NCBI GenBank assembly: GCA_937894725.1
Contig: CALAYL010000043.1
Location: 1 to 58,993, forward strand
Direction of reading: 5' to 3'
Source: an uncultured Bacteroidota bacterium
Lineage (GTDB): Bacteria; Bacteroidota; Bacteroidia; Chitinophagales; LD1
Length of the DNA: 58,993 nucleotides
The notes beneath the pieces were generated by a model that ran no database searches, had not been told where the DNA came from, and saw nothing but the letters and a program-made list of their open reading frames with translations. The stretch's first letter is position 1. Every line of letters starts with the position of its first letter. Below are positions 32,568 through 42,579 of the stretch, piece by piece. Position numbers and translations under genes: made by a program.

Positions 32568-34115
32568 ATGCCCGAATTGTTAGAACTAAACGTACCACAT
32601 GATGTAGATGTTGATTTGCTGCTATTAAAAAAATTGGCAGCTAGAGCGCTCAACATATCTCCTTCAGAAATCGCCCACATCGTTTTAGTCAGAAAATCGC
32701 TCGATGTACGAAAAAGACCTATTGTATTTTTATTGAAAATAGCGGTATATAAAATAGGCGAATCGATTGAATCAAAAGAGCAGTTATCATTTCATCCACT
32801 AGCAAAAAACGCTAAAACCTGTCATATCATTGGGCTAGGGCCAGCAGGTATTTTTGCCGCACTCGAATGTTTAAGTCTAGGCATCAAACCCATTGTGCTC
32901 GAACGAGGCAAAAATGTACAGGATAGATTGCTCGATATAGCGTCAATTCATAAGACACTATCGATAAATCCTGAAAGCAATTACTGTTTTGGTGAAGGAG
33001 GCGCAGGCACTTACTCCGATGGCAAACTCTACACCCGCAGTAGCAAGCGAGGCGATATTAAAAAGGTGCTTCAGCTTTTTATAGATCATGGTGCGGACCC
33101 CAAGATTGGCTATGAAGCCCATCCACATATAGGCACAAACAAGCTCCCCCGTATCATAGCGCAAATGCGTAACACTATCATCGAAAATGGCGGTGAGATT
33201 CATTTTCAAAAGAGAATAACAGACTTTGAATTAACGGACAATCGCATCAAAAAAATGAAATGCAGCGATGGTGATGAGTTCGCTTGCGAACAAGTAATAC
33301 TGGCTACAGGCCATTCGGCACGTGATATTTTCGAACTTTTGCATAAACGAAATATCCTCATTGAAGCAAAACCCTTTGCGCTGGGTGTGCGAATAGAACA
33401 TCGTCAAGAACTTATAGACCAAATACAATACAAACTTCCCGAACGAGCAAAAACCTTACCACCAGCCACGTACAGCTTAGTGACACAGGCCTGCGGACGA
33501 GGGGTGTTTTCGTTTTGTATGTGTCCGGGTGGTGTGATAGCACCCGCAGGCACAGCTACACACGAAACCGTAGTAAACGGATGGAGTGCGAGTGCCAGAA
33601 ATGGGCCTTACTCAAATAGTGGTTTGGTAGTGGAAGTAAAACCCGAAAACTGGCAGCAATACAGTCATTTAGGCCCTTTGGCAGCGTTGGCATTTCAACA
33701 TGATATAGAAAAAAAAGCTTTTAATGCTACTGGTAGCATCATAGCACCAGCACAACGCATCGAAGATTTTATCCAAAAAAAGGTATCTGCCACGCTACCT
33801 CGCAGTTCATATCAGCCTGGTCTTAGCACTGTGCAACTAGCTGAAATACTCCCTTCTTTTATAGTGGAAACCTTGAGAGAAGGACTACAGATTTTTGGCA
33901 ATAGAATGAAAGGATACAGAACAAATGAGGGTATTTTGGTAGGGGTAGAAAGCCGAACGAGTAGTCCAGTTAGAATACCTAGAGATAAAGAAACCCTTCG
34001 CCATCCGCAGATAACGAATTTGTATCCATGTGGCGAAGGGGCTGGATATGCAGGGGGCATAGTGAGTGCTGCACTGGATGGTATAGCTTGTGCAACGATG
34101 TTGAATAAAAGTTAA
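32568..34115 (+). CDS. FAD-dependent oxidoreductase (COG2509-type dehydrogenase)
   Basis: 515 residues from the ATG at 32568; a GTG two codons upstream is possible. An N-terminal domain of about 90 residues precedes a Rossmann FAD motif CHIIGLGPAGIFAALECL and LERGKNVQDR. Next come NYCFGEGGAGTYSDGKLYTR, QVILATGHSARDIFE, CMCPGGVIAPAG and the C-terminal FAD motif YPCGEGAGYAGGIVSAALDG. This matches uncharacterised flavin dehydrogenases; electron donor and acceptor are unknown. Its TAA stop shares a TTAA with the stop of the convergent S4 gene. A TATATTTG at 32541-32548 could be its -7 element, but the nearest TTTG is 24 bases further upstream. Confidence 0.85.
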   Translation: MPELLELNVPHDVDVDLLLLKKLAARALNISPSEIAHIVLVRKSLDVRKRPIVFLLKIAVYKIGESIESKEQLSFHPLAKNAKTCHIIGLGPAGIFAALECLSLGIKPIVLERGKNVQDRLLDIASIHKTLSINPESNYCFGEGGAGTYSDGKLYTRSSKRGDIKKVLQLFIDHGADPKIGYEAHPHIGTNKLPRIIAQMRNTIIENGGEIHFQKRITDFELTDNRIKKMKCSDGDEFACEQVILATGHSARDIFELLHKRNILIEAKPFALGVRIEHRQELIDQIQYKLPERAKTLPPATYSLVTQACGRGVFSFCMCPGGVIAPAGTATHETVVNGWSASARNGPYSNSGLVVEVKPENWQQYSHLGPLAALAFQHDIEKKAFNATGSIIAPAQRIEDFIQKKVSATLPRSSYQPGLSTVQLAEILPSFIVETLREGLQIFGNRMKGYRTNEGILVGVESRTSSPVRIPRDKETLRHPQITNLYPCGEGAGYAGGIVSAALDGIACATMLNKS

Positions 34116-34387
34116 ATTACTCTTACGATAGATTGTTTATATTCTACTTTAAAACCAGTCTTGATTTTTTTTCTCTTTTCTTTTACCACTACCCCATTCA
34201 CGCTCACTTCGCCAGCTACTATGCACATACCCGCTTCGCCACCAGACTCTACTAGTCCGAGCAGCTTGAGTAGCTTATTCAGCTCGATAAACTCTTGATC
34301 ATTCAATTCAAATACCTCCTCCTTTTTAGGTGAAGTAGGTTTGCTTGGTTTAGGTGGAAAATTGGGCGTTGAAGTTGGCTTTGTCAT
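34112..34387 (-). CDS. S4-like RNA-binding domain protein
   Basis: 91 residues. The first 25 are Pro/Lys/Ser/Thr-rich and disordered-looking; the remaining part is a YbcJ/YaaA-type S4 domain: FIELNKLLKLLGLVESGGEAGMCIVAGEVSVNGVVVKEKRKKIKTG. This should bind structured RNA, possibly rRNA. It is the last gene of the run PorV-like / C25 peptidase / cdd / S4, 16 bases after cdd, and overlaps the convergent oxidoreductase by four bases. Confidence 0.85.
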   Translation of the reverse strand: MTKPTSTPNFPPKPSKPTSPKKEEVFELNDQEFIELNKLLKLLGLVESGGEAGMCIVAGEVSVNGVVVKEKRKKIKTGFKVEYKQSIVRVI

Positions 34388-34403
34388 AACTAAAAAGAAG
34401 TAA

Positions 34404-34895
34404 TTAAGGAGTTAAATCATCTGCCGTAAAAGCGAGGGGCAAGATATTGCTTATAGAATTAGATTTATAAATTTTTTGCCCAGGAAGGCCAAGCCAAAGC
34501 TCAAGCGGAGCGCCATAGCGCATTTCTGATTCAAGAAGACGCTGTCTGCAAATCCCACATGGGGCTATTACTTTGCTTTCTATTTTATGCTCACTCGCCA
34601 CAGTGATAAACATAGCTTTGGGTCTCACATTAGGATAAAGTGCAGCACAAGCACTCATCACAGTACCTTCTGCACAGATACCTGCTGGATAGGCTGCATT
34701 TTCTTGATTGGTGCCAGTGAGTATTTCACCGTTGTCTAGAAGTACCGCTGCTGCTACTTTAAATTTTGAATATGGAGCATAAGCATCATCAAGTGCAGCT
34801 ACAGCCTTTTGATATAAAATCGCTATAGACCTTGGCAATTCAGCTTCATCATACACCTCTAACGATACCGCTATTGTAATTTTCTTTTGTTCCAA
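34404..34895 (-). CDS. cdd: Cytidine deaminase
   Basis: 163 residues. Deaminates cytidine and deoxycytidine to uridines. Zinc site: C74-A75-E76 (ICAEGTVM, Glu as proton shuttle) and P112-C113-G114-I115-C116-R117 (APCGICRQ). The substrate-side motif AYAPYSKFKVAAAVL and NQENAAYPAG are present. The start is TTG (34893-34895): no ATG occurs before the active site. It begins five bases after the C25 peptidase gene ends, so the two share a transcript though not an obvious pathway. Confidence 0.95.
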   Translation of the reverse strand: MEQKKITIAVSLEVYDEAELPRSIAILYQKAVAALDDAYAPYSKFKVAAAVLLDNGEILTGTNQENAAYPAGICAEGTVMSACAALYPNVRPKAMFITVASEHKIESKVIAPCGICRQRLLESEMRYGAPLELWLGLPGQKIYKSNSISNILPLAFTADDLTP

Positions 34896-34900
34896 GTTAG

Positions 34901-37900
34901 TTATCTTAAAATGACCATTTTTCCAAAACCTTGTTTAAAGTATTTGTCAAAGTTACTGTTTTGTAAATAACGTGTGCCAGATTGCAATCGTTCCATTTCT
35001 TTGCCATTAAGATTTGAAATTACACGATAAAAATATACACCATTAGCCAATAAATCACCGAACTCATCACGTCCATTCCATGTATATTGTGTTCTATTTA
35101 TCCCTACAAATAAAGGACCTAGCTCATCTTTAGTGATTTCCTTAACCACTTTACCTGTGATCGTCATGATCTGCACCTTCATATAACTAGGCACTTCGCT
35201 ACCGGTGATAGTAAAGATAAACTGTGTAGAGGTTGTGAAAGGATTAGGATAATTCAGTACATTACTAATCATCGGTTTAGTAACCACTTCAAAAGATATA
35301 CGATAATCATAAAGATAATTGCCTAAAAAGCGATTGTCGGTATTGGATGAAACATTGCCGCTTTTGTCTTTGTCTTTAATCAAAAGCTCATAAGTGCCAT
35401 CCTGCAAAAACTGTGGCTTAAACTCCACTCTCGCCCTGTTATTCTTAGCTATATCTCCAGTAGGCGGATAGAAAGTAAGCGTGCTATTGTCATAGACAAA
35501 AGGCACAGGTGTTGACTGTCCCGGATATTTGATATAGACTTTTACCAACGAAGAATCGTCAAGGGCAAGATATTTGTTTTCGTCTTTAAGTGTTATTACA
35601 ATATTTGGCTTTGCAGATATAATGTCACCATTGATAATGTGCCTACCATCAAAAGTAACATCCAACAATGGATTGATTTTGTCTGGCGTAGTTTTAAAAT
35701 CAATGATAGCATAGTTATTGAAGTGAAACTGCTCGAGCTGGTCATTATTTGGATTGGCCTCTATCACCATCTTGTTTGCCCCATTGTAAGCATTGCTCAA
35801 AATTTGTGTTTTGTATCTAAGAATTATAGTATCAAGTGCAGGTAATGAGTCATCACGAATCAAATCATCAATTATAGCACCACTAGCTAAATTCCTGATA
35901 TTATAATCTACTAGCATACTGTCCATCGGTAGCTCTGTTACATTTTCCAAGGCAATAGCAATACTGAGGGAATCACCCAAGGCAAAAGAATCTCTTTCAA
36001 TTTTAAAATAGGCGGCAGGATTCATAGCAGCCTCTGGTACTTTTTTATACAGCACTCGCCAATAATAGAGTTGAGCGGGAGTACGGGTAGTATCATCTTG
36101 TGTATTATACTGCAATCGAATATATGGATACTGAGCAGCGTTGATAAATTGCAAGGTGGTATCTCCAGAACTTAGGTTAAACAAGAAACTTTCTTGAAGT
36201 GTATTGGTCAATCCGGAAATACTTATATTTTGCTTGTCAGAGGTAGGTATTTCCAATGCTCGATTTCGCCAATGCACTGACCCCCATTCATAGGCTGGTC
36301 CTATCACAGTCGATTTCATACTACCTTGATTCCATCGTCCTATAAATTGAAATGATTTAGTGAGTGAGCGTAGATAAGTGGTATCGAAAGCAAAATCATT
36401 GACCGCAGGATTTCCAATTTGAGAAAAAAGTGCGTAAGGGCCCTTGACTGTACCATTTTTAAAATCTTGTAGATTTAGCGCACCTAGTCCTATAAGCCTA
36501 TTGACCAAGGTTTGATCCATATTTGTCCATGTGGGTTGATTATTGGAATACATCACTACAAAGTTGCCCGCAGGGATGCTATCCAAAAAATTCAAAATCA
36601 CCTGTGCCCAAGGGATACCAAACTGGGCATGATTGCCTTCTATAGCAAAATCAAATCCATATTGATCTTGTGGTTTACTTATACAATGATAATTGCCATA
36701 CTTTCCATAGTTAGTAGGAGTAGGTTTGCTCACCCAAGGTTGAAAAGTTTTGCCATCTATCACCCCAAAAGTGATTCCTTTTAGATAACCACAGCCCCCC
36801 ATTCTAAAGCGGTGCATATTGACACTATTATAATCCCAACGCAAATCCGCAGCTGGACAAAGTCCGCCTACAGCATTCGACCAACAAGCATTGACCGTTA
36901 TTTCATATACTGTGGGTTGATATTTAAGAATTCGATCATTATCGAGAAACATGTAATCTGGATACTTATCTTTTTGGTATTGATAAAAATGAGATTGATT
37001 CCAGCCCGGATATTCATCTTTTAAATACAAAAACGAGCTTCGATGCCAATTATAAAACGCAGACTGAGCTGTAGAATCTTTACTCACTCGCCAATAATAA
37101 GCAGTGCTATCAAACATCATTAAATTGGGCTGCCAATGCAATACTCCTCCTACTTGTGCTAAGGTTCCTCGTTTCTTTAATGGTGAGTTAAAAAGTTCAG
37201 TTGTATCTATTTCAAAAACATAATTCTGGAATGGAGCAAACGGGTTTATAGTAGAGGCTTTAAGTACTACGTTTTGTTTGGGAACGATAGCAAACTCATA
37301 TGGATAAATTGGGATCACATCATCGGTTTGTATATAGGTACTAAACTTCTGTAAATTCCCATTGTTCGTTTCAGAAAGTTCATCAATTCGCAAGTCAGAT
37401 TCGACTAACACTTCAAAATCATTTTGACCATAGCCAAGATTTACATTGATACGAGTAGGCAGTCTAAAAGTAGTTGTATCTTTATAGTATGGTGCGGGTA
37501 TTGTTTTGTAAAAATCATAAGTACTCGCTACATTGTTTAGGTCATATACTGTACGTCTAATTTTTACCCTAAAAGTAGTGTCTTTAATGGCTTTGCCTAG
37601 ATTGGTTGTGATTACATTTACCTCAAAACTGTCGCTCCCTGCATCTATTGTTGCTGGATTAAAATAAACAGAAGATGAGTCAATCTCATAATCGGGCAGC
37701 TCATACTGATTGAGTCGAATAGCTGGATCGCCATGAAGCGTCATTTCTTGCGCTATCATTTGATAAAAATCGTTTGCCACATAAGCAGAATCCATATCGA
37801 TCATTGTTTGTCGCATCGCATTTCCCCAAGTATTCTTATACTGTCGCTTAGCTATGTTATGATACAAATTCAAGGAGTAGTTGTACAATGCATCAGACCT

Positions 37901-40066
37901 AGAAAGACTAGATGTAGCCACAAATCCAATAGCTCCCTTTTTGGGAGCAAAGACAAAACGCTCAGAATAACCGGGGGATACATCGTGAATAAATCCTGTA
38001 AAACACCCGTTGGACAATATCATGGGATACTTTGAATTAGTGTAATTTTCAGGCTCATCAATACTGATGTCAAAAGCAGTACTAGCGGAGTGTCCAAAAA
38101 ATGTAACTAACGAAACACCATCATTTATTCTGTTTTTGATAACCTGTGATAAAGCTGTAGAAATAGGCGCTGAGCCAGACTTAGCATATGTGGTCACATT
38201 AGCCCCCCATAGCGTATCTTCGATCACACGCTCATAGCTATTAAGATAACTTCTAAAAGCACTTTGTTGCTGTAGATTTTCGCCACCGCTAAAGTGCAAT
38301 ACCTGTTTCATCCAATCTTTTTCAGATTTGGTTTGATATGGGTCATGATAAGTTCGTTGGATTAATTCATAGTCTTTTACTTTGTCTAGCACATCACGAA
38401 CTTGATAAGGAAATTCTGCTGCGATACGACCAACTGCAATACTAGGCCGATTGTATCCCCTCTCCCCCGCTAATAAATAATCACCGGCTGGCTGCCCAAA
38501 TGTAGGCACAAGGATCTGCTTATAACTTGGTGCATTAGTGCGTGCTTTATAATATTCACGACCTTTTCCCATCAAAAGCAAGTACTCTGGTTGCACACCC
38601 CATGTATTTTTAGCAAACTCAACAAAATTGCGTATTGCCAAAGGAGATTTGCTTACACCAAAAGCAAATTGGTCGGTGAGTTGTTCGATATCTATAATTC
38701 TCGCATCATACATTCCAATACCTGGATTAGCTGTTCTATCACGATATTTTCGGTATTCTTCTACCCAGTTTGTAGCACCAGCAGTATCAAAAAGGACCTT
38801 ATTCGTTACAATAAGATAATTTCCCTGATTTGCGCTATAGTCCACAAAGTTGACTTCATCTATTTTTGTAATAGACTTATATGCCGCAGCAAGATTATTA
38901 CAGATAAAAAATTCGCGATCTGTGGCAGATGGCGGAAACACAAAGGTTTTGGTTGTAGATGCTATAGTATTTGTGTTTTGAATCATCAACCCATTTGTAA
39001 TGTCGTATAAAATAGGCTGTGTGCTTTGTGAATTGTAAAGTGTAATATTGATTCGTTGCTTTTGAGCAGATGCGCCCATTTTAAAATAAAACGAAGTTGC
39101 GCTTCCAAATTCAAATTTACGGGGATAAATTAGTTCTGCATAATGTACAAGATTTTGCTGTGTACTCACTCCTGGTCCAATCTCATCTACCGAGAGGGTA
39201 TTGGCTGCCAAAAGACTGCTAGAAGGAATAGCTTGTTCGATTCTCGAAAACTTAAAGCCTGTATAGTTTTGCTGAGGTAAAGTAATAGAGTTGAATTTCG
39301 ACACTATATTGTGCACCTCATTAGACCTACTCGACAATCCCAAACGTACAGTAGCATTTAAGCTAGCATTGCTATAAAATGAGGTAGCTGGTAATGCAAT
39401 ATTAAAAAGTGCAGAACTAGCATTTATCCAAACTGATGCGTAGCCTTCGCCTTCATCAAAAAGGGGCTTATACATAATATCTGTTCCATTGTAATAGGGT
39501 CTGCCAGCAGAGAATGTATTAACATATGTGACTGTGGTGGTGTGCCAAAAATAATCTTCTGGAGTAGGCATAGGGGCTACTGTATCGTTAAGTGTAGGTA
39601 CAAATCGAAAATTATTTGTGGTCGTGTTTACCGTTAAATAATATACAGATGTGTCAGTAAATAAGCTGTAATATGGATGCGGTTGGGAGCCTATTTTATC
39701 ATATAAAACCGAATCTACATCGCCCGTGTTTTTTTTGCCATAAAAATCAATATAATCTGTAGCTGCAAAAGTAGTCGATGTAGATACAAAAATAGGGACT
39801 TCTTTCCCATTTCGATACATCGCAAGATTCGCTGGATTCAATGCACTCAAATTAGGAATAGCTGTATTCAAAGTAGCATAAGGGATTCGATACATTCCAT
39901 CGGCTACTACTTTGACCTTATAATAAGGTTGATTATACTTTATCCACTCATTTCCATAGGGCTGTGCTATACATATAGTATCTATCAGTACAAGCAAAAA
40001 CAATAGCAATACATTGCGTGTTACCCATTTCAGATGTGTAGCTTTTGAAAGAAAATAAGTATTCAT
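34901..40066 (-). CDS. Long C25-family (gingipain-type) cysteine peptidase, PorU-like
   Basis: 1721 residues. N-terminal export signal (LLLFLLVLIDTICIAQ), then an N-terminal beta domain to about residue 410. The C25 peptidase domain spans about 415-790 with catalytic His H659 in TFFGHSAS and Cys C688 in ILSNGCFTGF. After it come CARDB-like beta domains (about 800-920 and 1400-1500), FN3-like segments and a C-terminal FlgD-like domain (NYPNPFTTSTQFIF ... YTWNGRDEFGDLLANGVYFYR). PorU, the T9SS sortase of Porphyromonas, is about 1160 residues, so this is a longer relative. It follows a PorV-family barrel gene by three bases, as PorU and PorV pair. It may be a second sortase-type transpeptidase or a surface protease; cleavage specificity is not readable. 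Confidence 0.85.
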   Translation of the reverse strand: MNTYFLSKATHLKWVTRNVLLLFLLVLIDTICIAQPYGNEWIKYNQPYYKVKVVADGMYRIPYATLNTAIPNLSALNPANLAMYRNGKEVPIFVSTSTTFAATDYIDFYGKKNTGDVDSVLYDKIGSQPHPYYSLFTDTSVYYLTVNTTTNNFRFVPTLNDTVAPMPTPEDYFWHTTTVTYVNTFSAGRPYYNGTDIMYKPLFDEGEGYASVWINASSALFNIALPATSFYSNASLNATVRLGLSSRSNEVHNIVSKFNSITLPQQNYTGFKFSRIEQAIPSSSLLAANTLSVDEIGPGVSTQQNLVHYAELIYPRKFEFGSATSFYFKMGASAQKQRINITLYNSQSTQPILYDITNGLMIQNTNTIASTTKTFVFPPSATDREFFICNNLAAAYKSITKIDEVNFVDYSANQGNYLIVTNKVLFDTAGATNWVEEYRKYRDRTANPGIGMYDARIIDIEQLTDQFAFGVSKSPLAIRNFVEFAKNTWGVQPEYLLLMGKGREYYKARTNAPSYKQILVPTFGQPAGDYLLAGERGYNRPSIAVGRIAAEFPYQVRDVLDKVKDYELIQRTYHDPYQTKSEKDWMKQVLHFSGGENLQQQSAFRSYLNSYERVIEDTLWGANVTTYAKSGSAPISTALSQVIKNRINDGVSLVTFFGHSASTAFDISIDEPENYTNSKYPMILSNGCFTGFIHDVSPGYSERFVFAPKKGAIGFVATSSLSRSDALYNYSLNLYHNIAKRQYKNTWGNAMRQTMIDMDSAYVANDFYQMIAQEMTLHGDPAIRLNQYELPDYEIDSSSVYFNPATIDAGSDSFEVNVITTNLGKAIKDTTFRVKIRRTVYDLNNVASTYDFYKTIPAPYYKDTTTFRLPTRINVNLGYGQNDFEVLVESDLRIDELSETNNGNLQKFSTYIQTDDVIPIYPYEFAIVPKQNVVLKASTINPFAPFQNYVFEIDTTELFNSPLKKRGTLAQVGGVLHWQPNLMMFDSTAYYWRVSKDSTAQSAFYNWHRSSFLYLKDEYPGWNQSHFYQYQKDKYPDYMFLDNDRILKYQPTVYEITVNACWSNAVGGLCPAADLRWDYNSVNMHRFRMGGCGYLKGITFGVIDGKTFQPWVSKPTPTNYGKYGNYHCISKPQDQYGFDFAIEGNHAQFGIPWAQVILNFLDSIPAGNFVVMYSNNQPTWTNMDQTLVNRLIGLGALNLQDFKNGTVKGPYALFSQIGNPAVNDFAFDTTYLRSLTKSFQFIGRWNQGSMKSTVIGPAYEWGSVHWRNRALEIPTSDKQNISISGLTNTLQESFLFNLSSGDTTLQFINAAQYPYIRLQYNTQDDTTRTPAQLYYWRVLYKKVPEAAMNPAAYFKIERDSFALGDSLSIAIALENVTELPMDSMLVDYNIRNLASGAIIDDLIRDDSLPALDTIILRYKTQILSNAYNGANKMVIEANPNNDQLEQFHFNNYAIIDFKTTPDKINPLLDVTFDGRHIINGDIISAKPNIVITLKDENKYLALDDSSLVKVYIKYPGQSTPVPFVYDNSTLTFYPPTGDIAKNNRARVEFKPQFLQDGTYELLIKDKDKSGNVSSNTDNRFLGNYLYDYRISFEVVTKPMISNVLNYPNPFTTSTQFIFTITGSEVPSYMKVQIMTITGKVVKEITKDELGPLFVGINRTQYTWNGRDEFGDLLANGVYFYRVISNLNGKEMERLQSGTRYLQNSNFDKYFKQGFGKMVILR

Positions 40067-40069
40067 ATT

Positions 40070-41182
40070 TTATTCCGTTTTTGCTTTAGTTTTTACATTT
40101 ATTCCCACCTTGAGTGAAATAACGTGAGAATATAACCCATTGTCACGCGATCCGCTGATGGATGTCAAATTAGTAAGCGAATAATCGATAGACACTACTT
40201 TGATTTTAACACCAGCTCCCACACTAGGCGATACTGAAAAATTGCGCTTGCCATCTTCGGCATAGTATCTTTGAATATTGCCCACACCTGCTCTCAAGTA
40301 GCCTATTTGAAATAAGTTCACTTCCATACCAGCACTTATATCTAAGCTCATTGGCTTGCCTGGTAGCAATACATTTCGTTTGCCATCAGTGCTCACGAGT
40401 AAGTTGAATTCTGGGGTGATAAATACTTTGTTTTTAATACCAAATTGATACCCTAAACCTACAGAAATCAGAGGAGCCGTTTGCTCCAGCGAGTTTTTAG
40501 GTAACTGATTATTGGTGGCTATCAAAACTTGCTTTTCTGCATCCGTAAAATTAAATCGCCATGCGTTGAAAGTAGTCGTTATATCTCTCAGCATCAAGCC
40601 TACTCGCCAACCTTTTTTTCGATATTGAACACCTAAGTCTATTCCAAATCCAGTCGAGTTAGCAAACTTTCCAATTTTACGATAGATAACTTTAGCTGTA
40701 CCACCCACACTCAGCCCTGGTACTTTTTCAAACTGCTGGGCGTAGTGAAAAAGAAAGGCATAGTCCGCAGCAGAAAAAGAAGTGATGTTATTGTAATTTA
40801 TCGACCCATCTGGCCCTACTAGAAATAGTGTATTGGGTATATCATCTATCCCAAATCGAAAAAATGAAAAGCCTACTACCTTTTTACGATTGGCGAATGG
40901 AACCGCTACTGCACCATAGTCATACTTAGCTATACCCGCAAAGTACTCCGTGTGCATCAACCCTACTTCAAACGTGTTATTAATATTAGCTAAACCCGCA
41001 GGGTTGTAATAGCCTGCATAAATATCATCTGTTGAGGCAGTGTTGGCATTAGACATCCCAAGACCTCTCGCCCCTACTCCTATATTCATAAACTCATTGC
41101 TATACTTTCGTATTTGGGCATCTAATTGAATAGAGCAAAAAATAGACATCACTAAAAAGAGGATTCTAGTAAAAATAGGCAT
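40070..41182 (-). CDS. PorV/PorQ family outer-membrane beta-barrel
   Basis: 370 residues with signal peptide (ending LDAQ). Family signature: YSNEFMNIGVGARGLGMSNANTASTDDIYAGYYNPAGLA, then alternating beta strands of a FadL-like barrel to the end. In T9SS, PorV shuttles cargo from the translocon to the PorU/PorZ attachment complex, and PorQ partners PorZ. The adjacent C25 peptidase suggests a PorV-type partner for it. Which paralogue is canonical in this genome cannot be decided from the window. It heads a run with the peptidase, cdd and the S4 gene. An inverted repeat lies upstream. Confidence 0.85.
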   Translation of the reverse strand: MPIFTRILFLVMSIFCSIQLDAQIRKYSNEFMNIGVGARGLGMSNANTASTDDIYAGYYNPAGLANINNTFEVGLMHTEYFAGIAKYDYGAVAVPFANRKKVVGFSFFRFGIDDIPNTLFLVGPDGSINYNNITSFSAADYAFLFHYAQQFEKVPGLSVGGTAKVIYRKIGKFANSTGFGIDLGVQYRKKGWRVGLMLRDITTTFNAWRFNFTDAEKQVLIATNNQLPKNSLEQTAPLISVGLGYQFGIKNKVFITPEFNLLVSTDGKRNVLLPGKPMSLDISAGMEVNLFQIGYLRAGVGNIQRYYAEDGKRNFSVSPSVGAGVKIKVVSIDYSLTNLTSISGSRDNGLYSHVISLKVGINVKTKAKTE

Positions 41183-41196
41183 AGTATAATTTAGTT

Positions 41197-41215
41197 AGTT
41201 TATGGTTCATAAACT
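41197..41215. repeat. Inverted repeat upstream of the PorV-like gene
   Basis: AGTTTATG (41197-41204), 3-base spacer, CATAAACT (41208-41215): perfect 8-bp arms, 14 bases before the ATG. It may be an operator or a short leader hairpin. Repeats this size also occur by chance in sequence of this length. Confidence 0.3.
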
Positions 41216-41303
41216 TTGATAAAAATAGAAAAATTACACTAAATCAACAATTTGAAATAAAAATAAAATAGGGAACTAAAAAATATACTCAAAAAGCTAT
41301 TAA

Positions 41304-42566
41304 TCAATCTCTTAAAAGTAACTGTATGGTACTCTTTGACAACTGTCTAATCAGTGGATTCTTGTCTTTAGTCAATTTTTCGATAATAGAATTATCGTAA
41401 TGGCGTATGGTCAGTAGGGTAAGGTCTTCTATTTTGATGATAGAAAAATCTTCGCTCAATTCCTCTACCACAGCGTCTATTTTTTCCTTTTTAAAATCTA
41501 CACAAATCGAAAAACTGATAGCTGCATTTTGCATCAAATTTATTCGCAATCGATTTTGAGCAAAAGTCTGAAACACTTTACTCAAATGGTCTTCGGCAAT
41601 AAACGAAAAATCTTTGGCAGAAAACGAAAGCAACACTTGCCCCCTTTTTTGAATAATCACGGGTGGCAAAAATTCAGTATTGGCATTGGCTGAAATCACA
41701 CTCCCTTGTTTAGTATAATTTATAAACGAGCGCACCTCTAGCGGTATGTTTCGGTTCTGAATAGGTTTGATAGTCTTTGGATGTATGACTGATGCGCCAT
41801 AGTAAGTCATTTCAATAGCTTCGGTAAAGGTAAGTTCGGGTATAAATTTCGCATCCAAAAACTCCTTAGGGTCTGCATTCATGATACCCTCTACATCTTT
41901 CCATACACTCATACGCTCGGCATTGAGTGAGTATGAAAAAATAGCAGCTGTATAATCCGAACCCTCCCTGCCTAAAGTGGTCACAAAATCTTCGGTAGTA
42001 CATCCAATGAATCCTTGTGTAATTACAAATCCATTGGCCAAAAGTGGCGGGACTATTGCTTTTATCGCCTTTTCGGTTTTTTCAAAATCTACTTTACCTT
42101 CGGTATAAGCGTTATCTGTAAACACACAAGTTTTGGCGTCTAATAGGGTATTAACCAATCCTTCGCTATTCGCAAAATCAGATACGATAGTGGTAGAAAG
42201 ATACTCCCCCAGCGACACTACCTGATCATAAATAAAATTGTAATTCTTAGAATGATTGCTAGCTAAGAAATCAACCACGCGATTTATCTGCTCTCGTATG
42301 TTTTGGATAGCCTCTACTTTGTTTTCACTCGCCAATGCCTCAATAATGGCAGTATGTTTCTCAAAAATTTTTTCGAGTTGTACTTTCCAATTTTCCTGCT
42401 CTGCATAATAGCTGTTCACCACTAATTCCAACTCATTGGTGGTTTTGCCCATAGCCGAAATCACTACTACTATTTTAGTACTGGCATAGTGTTTTAAAAT
42501 TGAAATTACATTTCGCACAGCATCTGCATCCTTTACAGACGCCCCTCCAAACTTATAAACTTGCAT
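41304..42566 (-). CDS. Aspartate kinase
   Basis: 420 residues. Phosphorylates L-aspartate, the first step to Lys, Met, Thr and diaminopimelate. N-terminal kinase motif VYKFGGASVKD, nucleotide/substrate segment FVTTLGREGSDYTAAIFSYSLNAERMSVWKDVEGIMNADPK, and YYGASVIHPKTIKP. The last 130 residues form ACT domains likely to bind a feedback inhibitor. No homoserine dehydrogenase is fused. ATG at 42564-42566 with a purine-rich AAAGGAACG before it. The GNAT gene lies 13 bases upstream on the same strand. Confidence 0.95.
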   Translation of the reverse strand: MQVYKFGGASVKDADAVRNVISILKHYASTKIVVVISAMGKTTNELELVVNSYYAEQENWKVQLEKIFEKHTAIIEALASENKVEAIQNIREQINRVVDFLASNHSKNYNFIYDQVVSLGEYLSTTIVSDFANSEGLVNTLLDAKTCVFTDNAYTEGKVDFEKTEKAIKAIVPPLLANGFVITQGFIGCTTEDFVTTLGREGSDYTAAIFSYSLNAERMSVWKDVEGIMNADPKEFLDAKFIPELTFTEAIEMTYYGASVIHPKTIKPIQNRNIPLEVRSFINYTKQGSVISANANTEFLPPVIIQKRGQVLLSFSAKDFSFIAEDHLSKVFQTFAQNRLRINLMQNAAISFSICVDFKKEKIDAVVEELSEDFSIIKIEDLTLLTIRHYDNSIIEKLTKDKNPLIRQLSKSTIQLLLRD

Positions 42567-42579
42567 TTCTTACGTTCCT

